A DNA stretch of 64,000 bases from Gammaproteobacteria bacterium (lineage in GTDB: Bacteria > Pseudomonadota > Gammaproteobacteria > Pseudomonadales > Pseudohongiellaceae). Within the stretch, counting starts at the first letter, position 1; every line of letters begins with the position of its first letter. The notes under the pieces are model-generated. The model saw nothing but the letters and a program-made list of their open reading frames with translations, was not told where the DNA came from and searched no databases. Location: NCBI GenBank assembly GCA_002711845.1, contig PASF01000011.1:62001-126000 (forward strand), written 5' to 3'. Of this stretch, positions 43,895-52,914 are shown one piece after another. The translations under genes and the position numbers were made by a program.

Positions 43895-46813
43895 TTACTC
43901 CCCTGCACTGATAATGGCGGCGATGATACGTGCCCGTTCATCGGCAATTGTCTGCCGCAATTGCTGATCACGCGCCCGGTCGAAATAAGGTACGCCATCT
44001 ACCCAGGTAGTTTGTGCCTGCGCGTAAACCGATAGCGGATGTTCATCCCACAGCACGAGATCCGCATCCTTGCCTTCGCGAATACTGCCCATGCGATCAT
44101 CCAGATGCAACAATTTGGCAGGGTTCAGTGTGATCATTTTCAGCGCGTCGGACTCACTGACGTTGCCATACTTGACCATTTTGCCGGCCTCCTGATTCAG
44201 CCGCCGTGACATTTCAGCATCGTCCGAATTAAGGGCGACCACGACACCGGCCTGCTGCATCAGCGCAGCATTGTAGGGTATGGCGTAGCGCACCTCCCAT
44301 TTGAAGGCCCACCAGTCGGAGAATGTGGAACCCCCGGCACCATGTGCTGCCATTTTGTCGGCAACCTTGTAGCCTTCCAGGATGTGGGTGAAGGTATTGA
44401 TGTTGAAACCAAAGCTTTCCGCCATCTGCATCATCATGTTGATTTCAGACTGCACATAGGAATGATTGGTGACATATCGCTCACCCTTGAGGATCTCCAG
44501 CATGGTCTCATGTACCAGGTCGCGGCGCGGCATCACCGCATTGCGTCGCTGTGCATTGGACAGGGCGTTATAGGCATTCCAGCGTTGCTCGTACGCCTGC
44601 GCCTGCGTGAAGGCGTTGACGTAGACCTGTTCTACACCCATACGGGTTTGCGGGTAGCGAATTGAGGCAGGATTGGTGCTGCGCTTGACGTTTTCACCCA
44701 GCGCAAACTTGATGAACCTGGGCGCATCTGCGATCTGCAGACCGTCGGGCGCCATGCCCCAGCGCAACTTGATGATGGACGACTGCCCGCCAATCGGATT
44801 GGCTGAACCGTGCAATTGCTGCGCCGCCACCACGCCGCCAGCCAGGTTACGATAGATGTTCACATCTTCAGAGTTCACCACATCCTGCATTCGCACCATA
44901 CTGGAGTTGGTGGCGATCTCATTGATATTGAACAGCGCGATGTGGGTGTGCTCGTCGATAATACCGGGTGTCAGGTGTTTACCCGTCCCGTCAACCTCAA
45001 TGGCGTTGCCGGCAGACAAATTGTTGCCTACTGCGGCAATGCGGCCGTCACGAACCAGTACATCGGTCACCAGCGTGCCCATGTCTTCATTGGTCCAGAC
45101 CGTTGCATGACGAATCACCATATCCTGCTGTCCGGGAAGTGCTTCGGCACCATAGGCGGCAAACGGATACAGCACCGGCGATGGCAGCGCCACCGGTTCG
45201 GATGTCGCGTCGGTTTGCGCGGTTGCAGCGTCAGTTGCAAGTGGCCCGGTGCGTTGTAATTGCCAGTCGACCCTGCCACCTGATGCGTTCTGTCCGCTCC
45301 CCCGCCAGCCATCATCTGCTGGCCAGCCGCTCAAACGCATGGGGCCGGCATCCGCATCAGCCCGAACCGTCAGGTTGATCAGTTCAGCGCTGATATTGGC
45401 GTCAACGGATGCGCCTTCCACGAGGTCACCATTGCCGTCCAGCACTGTCAAACTGGCGCGATCACGGTCAAAGTCCAGAGCCACCGAAAGCGCCTGATTA
45501 CCCGCTGTCAGCGTGTACTGTCCTCGCCGGTCATCCATACCGGTGTTGAGCACAAAGCGCTCTCCACGTACCCAGTTCTCCAGCAGCTGCGTATCTTCCT
45601 CGAACAGCGGGCCCGAGGTAATCAGCATGTTCGCCAACGCCCCCTCTCGCAGATGCCCCAGCTGATCGTCCACTCCCAGTATTCGCGCCGGTACCGTCGT
45701 CATTGCGGCGATGGCAGTGGCCTCCGGCAAGCCATTGCCCACCGCCATGCGCAGATTGTTCCAGAAGTCATCTCCGGCACCGTCGCTGGTAATGGCAAAC
45801 TCGATACCCGCTTCAGCGAGCAGGCGCAGGTTGAACGGCGCCAGCTCCCAGTGCTTCAGTTCTGCGAACGACACGTCATCGGCAACAAATGGATCGGCCA
45901 CGTCCGGTGCATCCGGGTAATTGACCGGCACAATCAACTGCGCACCCGTCTCAGCAAGTTTTTCCGACTGCTGATACGCATCGGTGCCCACATGGATGAC
46001 ATAACGGGTCGCAAACTCCTGTGCAACACCCTGCATGGTCAAGGCCTGATGCCAATTGTCAACGGTCATCACCTGCGGCAGGCTTTGGGCGCGTATCCAT
46101 CCGGACAGTGACTCATCAACAAACGGGGGCTGTTCATGGGCGGCAAACCACAGAGCATCAAGGTAGGTCTGCCGCAGCAGGGCGACCGCACCCATTAGGG
46201 ATACCGGTACGGTTTGCCGGGAACTGCCCTTGTCCAATGAATAGTGGGCCGCCGCATCCGCCATCACAACCGCCTCATTGGCGTTATGGTTGCCCAATGT
46301 CACCAGTGCCGAGGTGCCGCGGGCAATGCCGTCGGCATGATGACTGAGCACAGAGCTGAAGCCTCGTTTACGCAACGCGTCGCTGCCATCAGCATCCGGT
46401 GCAAAGCGTTCCACCGCACGGTAATGTGAGCGAATGGCATCATTGGCATTGTAGACACCGGCGCTGGACTGGAGTACCTCCGCGCCGCCGCCCTGAGCTG
46501 GCCGAGCCGGTTCAGGTACCCCGTAGCCGGACACCATGTCGATGAGGCCCGGGTAGATGGTTTTGCCAGTCATGTCCAGGACAAAATAATCCCCGGCGGG
46601 CTCGCTGCCGGTGACAACATCGACGACGCGTCCCTCGCGGACCAGCACCGTGGCATCGTCCTGATACCCTTCACCGGGCACATAGACGGTGGCCCCGGTC
46701 AGGGCGAGCGCATCACGCCGGATGTCCGCGATGCCGTTTGGTGTTGCCGTTTCCTGAGCCAGTACGGGCGACACCAATATGATGGCGGCCAACCAACCTG
46801 TAAAAAAGCGCAT
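43895..46813 (-). CDS. Exported double amidohydrolase (degenerate plus intact module)
   Basis: 972 residues with a signal peptide (cut near VLAQ-ET). Two amidohydrolase modules follow one another. In the first (about 25-430), the D-x-H-x-H segment reads D92-M-V94-S-G96, so the metal histidines are missing. In the second (about 570-972), it is intact: D620-E-H622-T-H624, with FTHILEGYK and LNSDDAEMSR supplying further ligands. A linker of beta structure (about 435-560) joins them. Family members hydrolyse amide or peptide bonds in small molecules. It is translated just before the smaller homologue at 42580-43890. AGGAAA precedes the ATG. Confidence 0.85.
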   Translation of the reverse strand: MRFFTGWLAAIILVSPVLAQETATPNGIADIRRDALALTGATVYVPGEGYQDDATVLVREGRVVDVVTGSEPAGDYFVLDMTGKTIYPGLIDMVSGYGVPEPARPAQGGGAEVLQSSAGVYNANDAIRSHYRAVERFAPDADGSDALRKRGFSSVLSHHADGIARGTSALVTLGNHNANEAVVMADAAAHYSLDKGSSRQTVPVSLMGAVALLRQTYLDALWFAAHEQPPFVDESLSGWIRAQSLPQVMTVDNWHQALTMQGVAQEFATRYVIHVGTDAYQQSEKLAETGAQLIVPVNYPDAPDVADPFVADDVSFAELKHWELAPFNLRLLAEAGIEFAITSDGAGDDFWNNLRMAVGNGLPEATAIAAMTTVPARILGVDDQLGHLREGALANMLITSGPLFEEDTQLLENWVRGERFVLNTGMDDRRGQYTLTAGNQALSVALDFDRDRASLTVLDGNGDLVEGASVDANISAELINLTVRADADAGPMRLSGWPADDGWRGSGQNASGGRVDWQLQRTGPLATDAATAQTDATSEPVALPSPVLYPFAAYGAEALPGQQDMVIRHATVWTNEDMGTLVTDVLVRDGRIAAVGNNLSAGNAIEVDGTGKHLTPGIIDEHTHIALFNINEIATNSSMVRMQDVVNSEDVNIYRNLAGGVVAAQQLHGSANPIGGQSSIIKLRWGMAPDGLQIADAPRFIKFALGENVKRSTNPASIRYPQTRMGVEQVYVNAFTQAQAYEQRWNAYNALSNAQRRNAVMPRRDLVHETMLEILKGERYVTNHSYVQSEINMMMQMAESFGFNINTFTHILEGYKVADKMAAHGAGGSTFSDWWAFKWEVRYAIPYNAALMQQAGVVVALNSDDAEMSRRLNQEAGKMVKYGNVSESDALKMITLNPAKLLHLDDRMGSIREGKDADLVLWDEHPLSVYAQAQTTWVDGVPYFDRARDQQLRQTIADERARIIAAIISAGE

Positions 46814-46840
46814 AACTGTTTTCCTCGGCGTTGATTCAAC

Positions 46841-47116
46841 TCACTGTGGTTGTTTTACCCTGTCTGGCACCTGTCCGTCGTTGCGGTTGTCGTTCCGCCG
46901 GTCAGGCCCGTCACCGTGCTCATCGCGAGGCGTACCGGCGCAACTTTCGCCGGTGTACATTCCCGCCAGAAAAGCCTCCAGCGCCCGCACAAACCGGCCC
47001 CAGCGGCCTTGCGAACCAAAGGTCTTGCGGTCTGGCGCCAGATTGAGCTCGGTCAGGCCCAGACGTTTGCCATTCAGCAACGTCTTACGGGCTCCCTCAT
47101 GCGGGTTGGGCGGCAT
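46841..47116 (-). CDS. Small hypothetical protein upstream of the amidohydrolase pair
   Basis: 91 residues, basic and without a signal peptide. It reads well in the first two thirds (KTLLNGKRLGLTELNLAPDRKTFGSQGRWGRFVRALEAFLAGMY) and then becomes a charged Asp/Arg/Asn-rich tail. GAGG lies four to eight bases before the ATG. It lies 27 bp ahead of the large amidohydrolase on the same strand. Other frames here are also open on the plus strand, so coding status is uncertain. No family recognised. The rest of the 390-bp gap between 46814 and 47204 holds nothing else. Confidence 0.45.
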   Translation of the reverse strand: MPPNPHEGARKTLLNGKRLGLTELNLAPDRKTFGSQGRWGRFVRALEAFLAGMYTGESCAGTPRDEHGDGPDRRNDNRNDGQVPDRVKQPQ

Positions 47117-47204
47117 AAAACCTCATCGGAACACTGATCAGTAGCCCGATAGTATCGGAAAGTACGGTCAGGGAGTACAATTAGTGCCATCAGGAGAAAA
47201 CATA

Positions 47205-49055
47205 ATGCGATCACTGCCCATTGGACGTCCTACTCCCACGCTGCTACTGATCCCGCTACTGGCGATATCCATGCTCGCAGCATGTTCTCCGAATGGCAAC
47301 ACACCGCTTGCAGACAACACTGCGCCCACGCCTACCAGCGACCAGCGCGATGTCACCAGCCCCACCAACGAGCAGGTTGCCGCCAACTTTGCCGCTGACA
47401 GTGAAGCGCTCATGCAGCGGATGCTGGCACGCGACCCGGCCTGGTCCATTTATGCCGGTCGTTATGATGACGCCGACCAGGTCACCATACCGGATGCGGC
47501 CCGCCGCGCCGATGACCTGGCATTTTCCGAAAACGAGCTGGCATGGCTGAATCGCATCGACCCGCAGATTCTGCCACCGGAACTGCGCATCGACCACGCC
47601 CTGCTGACCAACCGGCTGCAAGCCATGCGGTGGTATCTCACCGACTTCCGGGACTGGCAATGGAATCCGGCCAGCTACAACGTCGCCGGACCTATCGGGC
47701 TGATTCTTAACACGCCCTATGCACCTGAGGCGGACCGGCTTCGGACGGTCATGGCACGGCTGGCGCAAGTGCCTGCCTATTATCAGGCGGCGCGCAACAA
47801 CATCAGCAACCCGACACGGGAGCACACCACACTGGCCATGGTGCAAAATCAAGGCACACTGAACCTGCTGGGCGACAGCCTGCGCGAACGGGTTGTGGCG
47901 TCAGGGCTGGAAACCGCCGAAAAAGAGCGCTTTGAACAACGTCGACAACTGGCCGTTGAGGCGATAACCGGGTTCATTGCCGAGTTGCAGACCATCAGCA
48001 ACGATCTGGCCACCCATGACAACGCCCGACCCTTCCGTATCGGTGCTGAGCTGTATGAAGCCAAGTTTGCCTATGACATTCAATCAGGCTTTACCGCCAG
48101 AGAGCTTTACCAGCGTGCGGTTGCCGAAAAAAACCGGTTGCACAACGACATGGACAGTATTGCCGTGCAGCTGTGGGATGAGTATTTCCCCGACCGGCAG
48201 ATGCCGGAGGACAGACTTGCGCGGATTGGACAACTCATCGATCATCTGTCAGACCAGCATGTCGCCCGCGAAAATTTCATCAGCGAAATTGAACGCCAGA
48301 TCCCCCTGCTGACCGCCTTTGTCACTGAGCATGACCTGCTTGACCAGGATGCAACGCGGCCGCTCGTGGTTCGCGAAACACCGCAGTACATGCGTGGCGG
48401 TGGCGCCGGCGCATCGGTCAGTGCTCCCGGCCCGTTCAACCCGACGGCTGACACCTACTACAACGTCACGCCGCTGGACGAATACAGCGAGGAGCAGGCC
48501 GCCAGTTACCTGCGCGAGTACAACCAATGGGTTCTGCAGATCCTCAATATCCATGAAGCCATTCCCGGCCACTACACCCAGCTGGTGCACGGCAACAAAT
48601 CAGCAGGCCTTATCAAAAGCCTGCTGCGCAATGGCGCCATGATCGAAGGCTGGGCGGTCTATTCCGAGCGCATGATGCTTGAAGAAGGCTGGGGTGAGCA
48701 GGCCCCGGAGATGTGGCTGATGTACGGCAAGTGGAACCTGCGAGTGGTCACCAATGCCATCATGGATTACGCCGTTCATGTGCTGAACATGACCGAACAC
48801 GACGCCATGAACATGATGTTGCGCGAGGCCTTTCAGGAGCAAACGGAAGCCGAGAACAAATGGCGGCGTATCACATTGTCACAGGTACAACTGACCTCAT
48901 ATTTTACCGGCTATGCTGAAATTTATGACTTCCGTGAACGCCTGAAGGCAGACATGGGCGACGCATTTGATCTCAAGACATTCCATAACCGTTTTCTCGG
49001 CTACGGCAATGCACCGGTGCCTGCCATTATCGACATGATGCAACACAGCAACTGA
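47205..49055 (+). CDS. DUF885 lipoprotein, probable metallopeptidase
   Basis: 616 residues. The signal peptide ends in a lipobox LAAC near residue 25, followed by a Thr/Pro-rich linker and a large alpha-helical DUF885 domain. The family motif H-E-A-I-P-G-H (NIHEAIPGHYTQLVHG) near residue 450 resembles a zinc peptidase site, and E-G-W-A-V-Y-S-E follows at about 482 as in the family. DUF885 proteins are predicted oligopeptidases/dipeptidases. The frame opens with GTG at 47184, but AGGAG eight bases before the ATG at 47205 fixes the start. It is divergent from the amidohydrolase group. Confidence 0.87.
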   Translation: MRSLPIGRPTPTLLLIPLLAISMLAACSPNGNTPLADNTAPTPTSDQRDVTSPTNEQVAANFAADSEALMQRMLARDPAWSIYAGRYDDADQVTIPDAARRADDLAFSENELAWLNRIDPQILPPELRIDHALLTNRLQAMRWYLTDFRDWQWNPASYNVAGPIGLILNTPYAPEADRLRTVMARLAQVPAYYQAARNNISNPTREHTTLAMVQNQGTLNLLGDSLRERVVASGLETAEKERFEQRRQLAVEAITGFIAELQTISNDLATHDNARPFRIGAELYEAKFAYDIQSGFTARELYQRAVAEKNRLHNDMDSIAVQLWDEYFPDRQMPEDRLARIGQLIDHLSDQHVARENFISEIERQIPLLTAFVTEHDLLDQDATRPLVVRETPQYMRGGGAGASVSAPGPFNPTADTYYNVTPLDEYSEEQAASYLREYNQWVLQILNIHEAIPGHYTQLVHGNKSAGLIKSLLRNGAMIEGWAVYSERMMLEEGWGEQAPEMWLMYGKWNLRVVTNAIMDYAVHVLNMTEHDAMNMMLREAFQEQTEAENKWRRITLSQVQLTSYFTGYAEIYDFRERLKADMGDAFDLKTFHNRFLGYGNAPVPAIIDMMQHSN

Positions 49056-49095
49056 GTCAGCGCGCGGGCAGCCTGGCCCGGGCGGTATCGTAAAA

Positions 49096-49563
49096 TCAGT
49101 GATCTTCCTTGCCGGCCGGTCCGGTTAATACATGCAAAACCATCAGCGCGACCAGAGTCACACCCAGCGCCATCACATATTGCTGCAAACCGACACCCAC
49201 GCCAATGGCGGCTGTGAATAACAGCGACGCCGCCGTCGTCAGTCCCAGCACAGCATCCTCGCGTGCGTGCTGGATGATGGTTCCGGCGCCTATGAATGCG
49301 ACAGCCGTCACCAGAGCCTCAATAATACGAATCGGGTCGATTCTTAGCAGATCCTGATAACTTTCGTCACTGAAATGCTCAGCCATCAGATCTGCGATAC
49401 CCAACAGCAACGCGGCAGCACCAGCGACCATCATGTGTGTCCGCAAGCCCGCTGGCCGGTTCCGGGCTTCCCGCTCGTAACCAATCAGGCCGCCCAGCAG
49501 CATGGCGAACACCACACTGCCCACGATACTCAGCTGCATGCGCCAATCACCCAGTAACGTCAT
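49096..49563 (-). CDS. MgtC/SapB-family membrane protein, short form
   Basis: 155 residues with four or five helices. The family core is AMLLGGLIGYEREARNRPAGLRTHMMVAGAAALLL, followed by VAFIGAGTIIQ and GLTTAASLLFTAAIGVGVG. The C-terminal cytoplasmic domain of full MgtC is absent, as in many environmental members. MgtC proteins are linked to magnesium limitation or inhibition of F-type ATPase in pathogens; the role here is open. Start at 49563 with GAGGA upstream. Confidence 0.88.
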   Translation of the reverse strand: MTLLGDWRMQLSIVGSVVFAMLLGGLIGYEREARNRPAGLRTHMMVAGAAALLLGIADLMAEHFSDESYQDLLRIDPIRIIEALVTAVAFIGAGTIIQHAREDAVLGLTTAASLLFTAAIGVGVGLQQYVMALGVTLVALMVLHVLTGPAGKEDH

Positions 49564-49713
49564 AATCGCATCCTCTTCCGTGATTCGAATCCAACACCAG
49601 GGCCGAATCGTACCGATCGACACGAATTCGACCTTTCACCTGCCATTTTGTGGTTAAATGACGTCACTTTCAAATCAATCACTGGCCGACAACCGGGAGA
49701 TGCCTTCTCTGCC

Positions 49714-50535
49714 ATGGAACTTGTAGTTTTTGATCTCGACGGCACCCTGCTCAATGATGCCTCACAGATTTCCACGTTTACCCGTGAGACGCTCAGCCGG
49801 TTGACCCGCAGCGGCATCGCCTACACGGTGGCCACCGGCCGTACCCTGCATTCAGGACAGCAGATTATTGCTGACCACGGGTTTGTGCTGCCGCATGTCT
49901 ATACCAACGGCGCCATCATCTGGGATCCGCGCGTGGAGTCCCTGTCGCTGAGCAGTTACCTGACGGTCAGCGAGGCAACACACGTTTTGCGCGCTGCCCT
50001 GAAGGAAAACATCAGCCCCTGGGTGAATACTGTGACAGAGGACAAGCAGCACTTTGTCTTCCACCCGGCATCGCTGAATGCAGTGGAAAAGAAACTGCTG
50101 GAGATGATCCGCAGTCGTGGTGGCGCGCAGATCCGGCCGCTGACCGAGTTGCCAGCTGATGCCCGCATTACCAACATCAGCATGCTGGGCAACGCCGACA
50201 GTATCGATACCATCAGAGCCAGCCTGGCCAACGAAGATCACCTGATCTCCTACGCGGGTGTGGCCATGGAGAGCAAGGACCTGAAATGGGTGGATTACCA
50301 TCATAGCAGCGCCAGCAAAGGTGATGCCCTCAATGCGCTCCGACAGCAACTGAGCATCAGCAATCTGATCTGCTTTGGTGACAGCGACAACGACCTGAGC
50401 ATGTTCCGTATCGCAGATGAGAGCTACGCGCCTGACAATGCCAAGGATTTTGTCAAAGCAGAAGCCACCGGTGTCATCGGCCACCACAATGACGATGGTA
50501 TTGCACATTACCTGCGAGAGCGTTTTAATCTGTAA
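49714..50535 (+). CDS. HAD-superfamily phosphatase, Cof type
   Basis: 273 residues. HAD motif I is VFDLDGTLLND at the N-terminus. Motif II (TVATGRT) is at about 40, the lysine of motif III around SSASKGDAL at about 205, and motif IV (CFGDSDNDLSMF) at about 225. A type IIB cap domain lies between. Cof-type enzymes dephosphorylate sugar phosphates, flavin or pyridoxal phosphates. The frame opens at 49648, but alignment supports the methionine just before ELVVFDLDG. Shine-Dalgarno is weak. It is divergent from the MgtC gene. Confidence 0.88.
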   Translation: MELVVFDLDGTLLNDASQISTFTRETLSRLTRSGIAYTVATGRTLHSGQQIIADHGFVLPHVYTNGAIIWDPRVESLSLSSYLTVSEATHVLRAALKENISPWVNTVTEDKQHFVFHPASLNAVEKKLLEMIRSRGGAQIRPLTELPADARITNISMLGNADSIDTIRASLANEDHLISYAGVAMESKDLKWVDYHHSSASKGDALNALRQQLSISNLICFGDSDNDLSMFRIADESYAPDNAKDFVKAEATGVIGHHNDDGIAHYLRERFNL

Positions 50536-50599
50536 CCGCTGTCAGTCCTGAGGCGGTAGCGACTGAAAAAACCGACACTTCACCTGAAAGGGACTCAAC

Positions 50600-50977
50600 A
50601 TGGAACTGGTTACGATTGTAGTGGTACTGGCATTATTGCAATACATGGTATTTGGCATTCTGGTCGGCAAGGCCCGCGGCACGTACAAAGTTGACGCGCC
50701 GGCCGTCACCGGCGACCCGATTTTTGAACGCTACTATCGGGTGCATATGAACACGCTGGAAAGTCTGGTGTTGTTCCTGCCTTCAATTTTTCTGTTCGCC
50801 ATGTACGTCAATGCCGAGGTCGCAGCCGGTCTGGGCGTGGTTTTCATCATCGGACGCTATCTTTACCTGCGCGCCTATGTGAAAGACCCAAAGACCCGTG
50901 GACCGGGGTTTGCATTGACCATGCTGCTGACGATGGCGCTGGGCGCACTGATTGGTGCAGCCCTGAGTCTGCGCTGA
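50600..50977 (+). CDS. MAPEG-family membrane protein
   Basis: 125 residues, four helices, MAPEG fold. The motif ERYYRVHMNTLESLVLFLPSIFLFA is diagnostic (RxHxNxxE). MAPEG proteins include microsomal glutathione S-transferases and relatives; bacterial members are poorly characterised. AAGGGA precedes the ATG. It starts a rightward run with a methyltransferase and an NRAMP-like transporter, only 13 bp from the former. Confidence 0.88.
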   Translation: MELVTIVVVLALLQYMVFGILVGKARGTYKVDAPAVTGDPIFERYYRVHMNTLESLVLFLPSIFLFAMYVNAEVAAGLGVVFIIGRYLYLRAYVKDPKTRGPGFALTMLLTMALGALIGAALSLR

Positions 50978-50990
50978 GCGGGTGTCAACG

Positions 50991-51674
50991 ATGAACGCTT
51001 CAGCCGGGGCGGATGCCCGTCGCAGCAGCCCCAGCGCGCTGCGCAACCGTGAACCCATCGCGCAGGTTCTGCAACGTTACCTGCCTGCAGACAGCCGGGT
51101 ACTGGAAATCGCAGCAGGTACTGGTGAGCATGCGGTCTATCTTAGCGCGCAGCTGGCTGCCAGCAACTGGTGGCCGAGTGATCTCAATGCCGATGCCATG
51201 GACAGCATCAACGCCTGGCGCGAGGCTGCCGATACCACAGTTCTGCATCCGCCTCTGCAGCTCGATGTCAGCCATCCGATTGCACAGATCCAGCAGCGTC
51301 TAGGCAACGCAGAAGGCTCACCGGTCCGGTTTGACGCTATCGTGTGCATCAACATGGTTCATATCAGCCCCTGGCAGGCAACAGAAGGCTTGATGCGAGC
51401 AGCCGGAGCGCTTCTGGACGATAGCGGGCTGCTGTATCTGTACGGTCCCTATCAGCGCAATGGCCGGCATACGGCAGAGAGCAATGCCCGCTTTGATGAA
51501 GACTTGCGGGCGCGCGACCCGCAATGGGGTGTACGTCATCTTGAGGATGTCTGTGAGCTGGCGGCAAGACACAACCTCAGGTTGCTGGATGTGGTTGCCA
51601 TGCCTGCCAACAACCTGAGTGTCATTCTGCAAAAAGCCGGTTCAGCAGAGCAGCGCAACAGTCACCATGACTGA
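50991..51674 (+). CDS. DUF938 SAM-dependent methyltransferase-like protein
   Basis: 227 residues of the class I methyltransferase fold. The SAM-binding glycine loop is VLEIAAGTGEHAVYL at about 37, the next acidic strand WWPSDLNADAM at about 61, and VCINMVHISPWQATEGLM at about 118. DUF938 proteins are annotated as methyltransferases of unknown substrate. GTG at 50982 is an alternative start; ATG at 50991 is listed because of GAGCGG spacing. Its stop overlaps the NRAMP-like start by 8 bp. Confidence 0.85.
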   Translation: MNASAGADARRSSPSALRNREPIAQVLQRYLPADSRVLEIAAGTGEHAVYLSAQLAASNWWPSDLNADAMDSINAWREAADTTVLHPPLQLDVSHPIAQIQQRLGNAEGSPVRFDAIVCINMVHISPWQATEGLMRAAGALLDDSGLLYLYGPYQRNGRHTAESNARFDEDLRARDPQWGVRHLEDVCELAARHNLRLLDVVAMPANNLSVILQKAGSAEQRNSHHD

Positions 51675-52899
51675 CACCGCCCGCTCTGGCGCCTGGTACC
51701 ACAACAGCGGCCCCGGTGCGCTGGTGGCAGCCGCCTTTATAGGGCCGGGCACGGTCACAGTCTGCACGCTTGCCGGCGTCGAATTTGGTTATGATCTGCT
51801 GTGGGTCATGTTGCTGTCGGTGTTTGCCACGCTGGTGCTGCAGGAGATGTCTGCGCGCATTGGCATTGTGACCGGGCGCGGCCTCAGCCAGGTCATCCGC
51901 GAACAACTGCATGCCCAGCCGCTGGTAAAGTTTGTCGTGCTGATGCTGATACTGTCTGCCATTGTGGTCGGCAATGCCGCCTACGAGGCCGGCAACATCA
52001 GTGGTGGCCGCCTGGGGCTGGAAACACTGCTAGGCATTACCTCGACCGGCGGATCGCGCTGGCTAAGCCTGCTGATTGGTGTCATTGCGTTTGTCCTGCT
52101 GTTTGTTGGCAGCTACCGAATACTGGAGCGCGCATTGATCAGCATGGTGGTGCTGATGAGCCTGGCTTTTGTGCTGGCGGCGCTGTTGACACGGCCTGAC
52201 GTCGGGGCGATCGCCCGGGGCCTGCTGGTGCCTTCCCTGAGTGACGCTAACCTGCTGACCATTGTCGGCCTGATTGGTACCACCGTGGTCCCTTACAACC
52301 TGTTCCTGCACGCATCACTGGTCAGCGAAAAATGGCACTCCACCGATGACCTGCATTACGCCAGGCGCGATACCCTGGTTGCAGTCAGCGTTGGCGGCCT
52401 GGTCTCCATGGCCATCATCGTTTGTGCGGCTGCCATCAATACTGCCGGCATCAATAATGCGGCTGACCTGGCACTGGGTCTGGAGCCGCTGTTTGGCAGC
52501 TTTGCCCGCACGTTTCTAAGCCTGGGTCTGTTTGCAGCCGGTATTACCTCTGCCATCACCGCGCCGCTGGCAGCTGCCTACGTGGTGCGTGGGTGCATGG
52601 GCTGGCCGGCAGACCTCAAACACAAGGGCTTCCGCCTGGTCTGGATGTCGATTCTGGCCATCGGCATCACATTCTCGTCACTGGGTATTAACCCGATCGA
52701 CATCATACGCTTCGCTCAGGTTGCCAATGGACTGACATTGCCGGTGGTCGCGGCCATGCTGTTGTGGATCATGAACAGTCGGGCAGTACTGGGAAAACAC
52801 GTCAACACAACATGGCATAATGTGCTCGGCGGCCTCATTCTGGTGGTCACGGTGGCACTGGGATTGCGGGCCATGATACTGGTCGCGGCCAGTCTCTGA
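51667..52899 (+). CDS. NRAMP-family transporter without the canonical metal-binding residues
   Basis: 410 residues, about eleven helices, NRAMP/APC fold. In known NRAMP transporters, helix 1 contributes D-P-G-N and helix 6 M-P-H to the metal site. Here helix 1 reads G26-P-G-T29 (AAFIGPGTVTVCTLAG) and helix 6 reads V208-P-Y210 (GTTVVPYNLFLH), so Asp, Asn, Met and His are all replaced. The protein belongs to a short NRAMP-related group often annotated as divalent metal transporter. Transport of something other than Mn/Fe, or a different ligand set, is likely. It overlaps the methyltransferase gene by 8 bp and converges on the M1 peptidase gene. Confidence 0.83.
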   Translation: MTDTARSGAWYHNSGPGALVAAAFIGPGTVTVCTLAGVEFGYDLLWVMLLSVFATLVLQEMSARIGIVTGRGLSQVIREQLHAQPLVKFVVLMLILSAIVVGNAAYEAGNISGGRLGLETLLGITSTGGSRWLSLLIGVIAFVLLFVGSYRILERALISMVVLMSLAFVLAALLTRPDVGAIARGLLVPSLSDANLLTIVGLIGTTVVPYNLFLHASLVSEKWHSTDDLHYARRDTLVAVSVGGLVSMAIIVCAAAINTAGINNAADLALGLEPLFGSFARTFLSLGLFAAGITSAITAPLAAAYVVRGCMGWPADLKHKGFRLVWMSILAIGITFSSLGINPIDIIRFAQVANGLTLPVVAAMLLWIMNSRAVLGKHVNTTWHNVLGGLILVVTVALGLRAMILVAASL

Positions 52900-52914
52900 A
52901 CCACAGATACCCTT

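Noticed and set aside
46779-47144. Rightward frame opposite the start of the large amidohydrolase
   Set aside because: It runs antisense through the amidohydrolase start and has poor protein-like composition; the leftward small frame is the better candidate.
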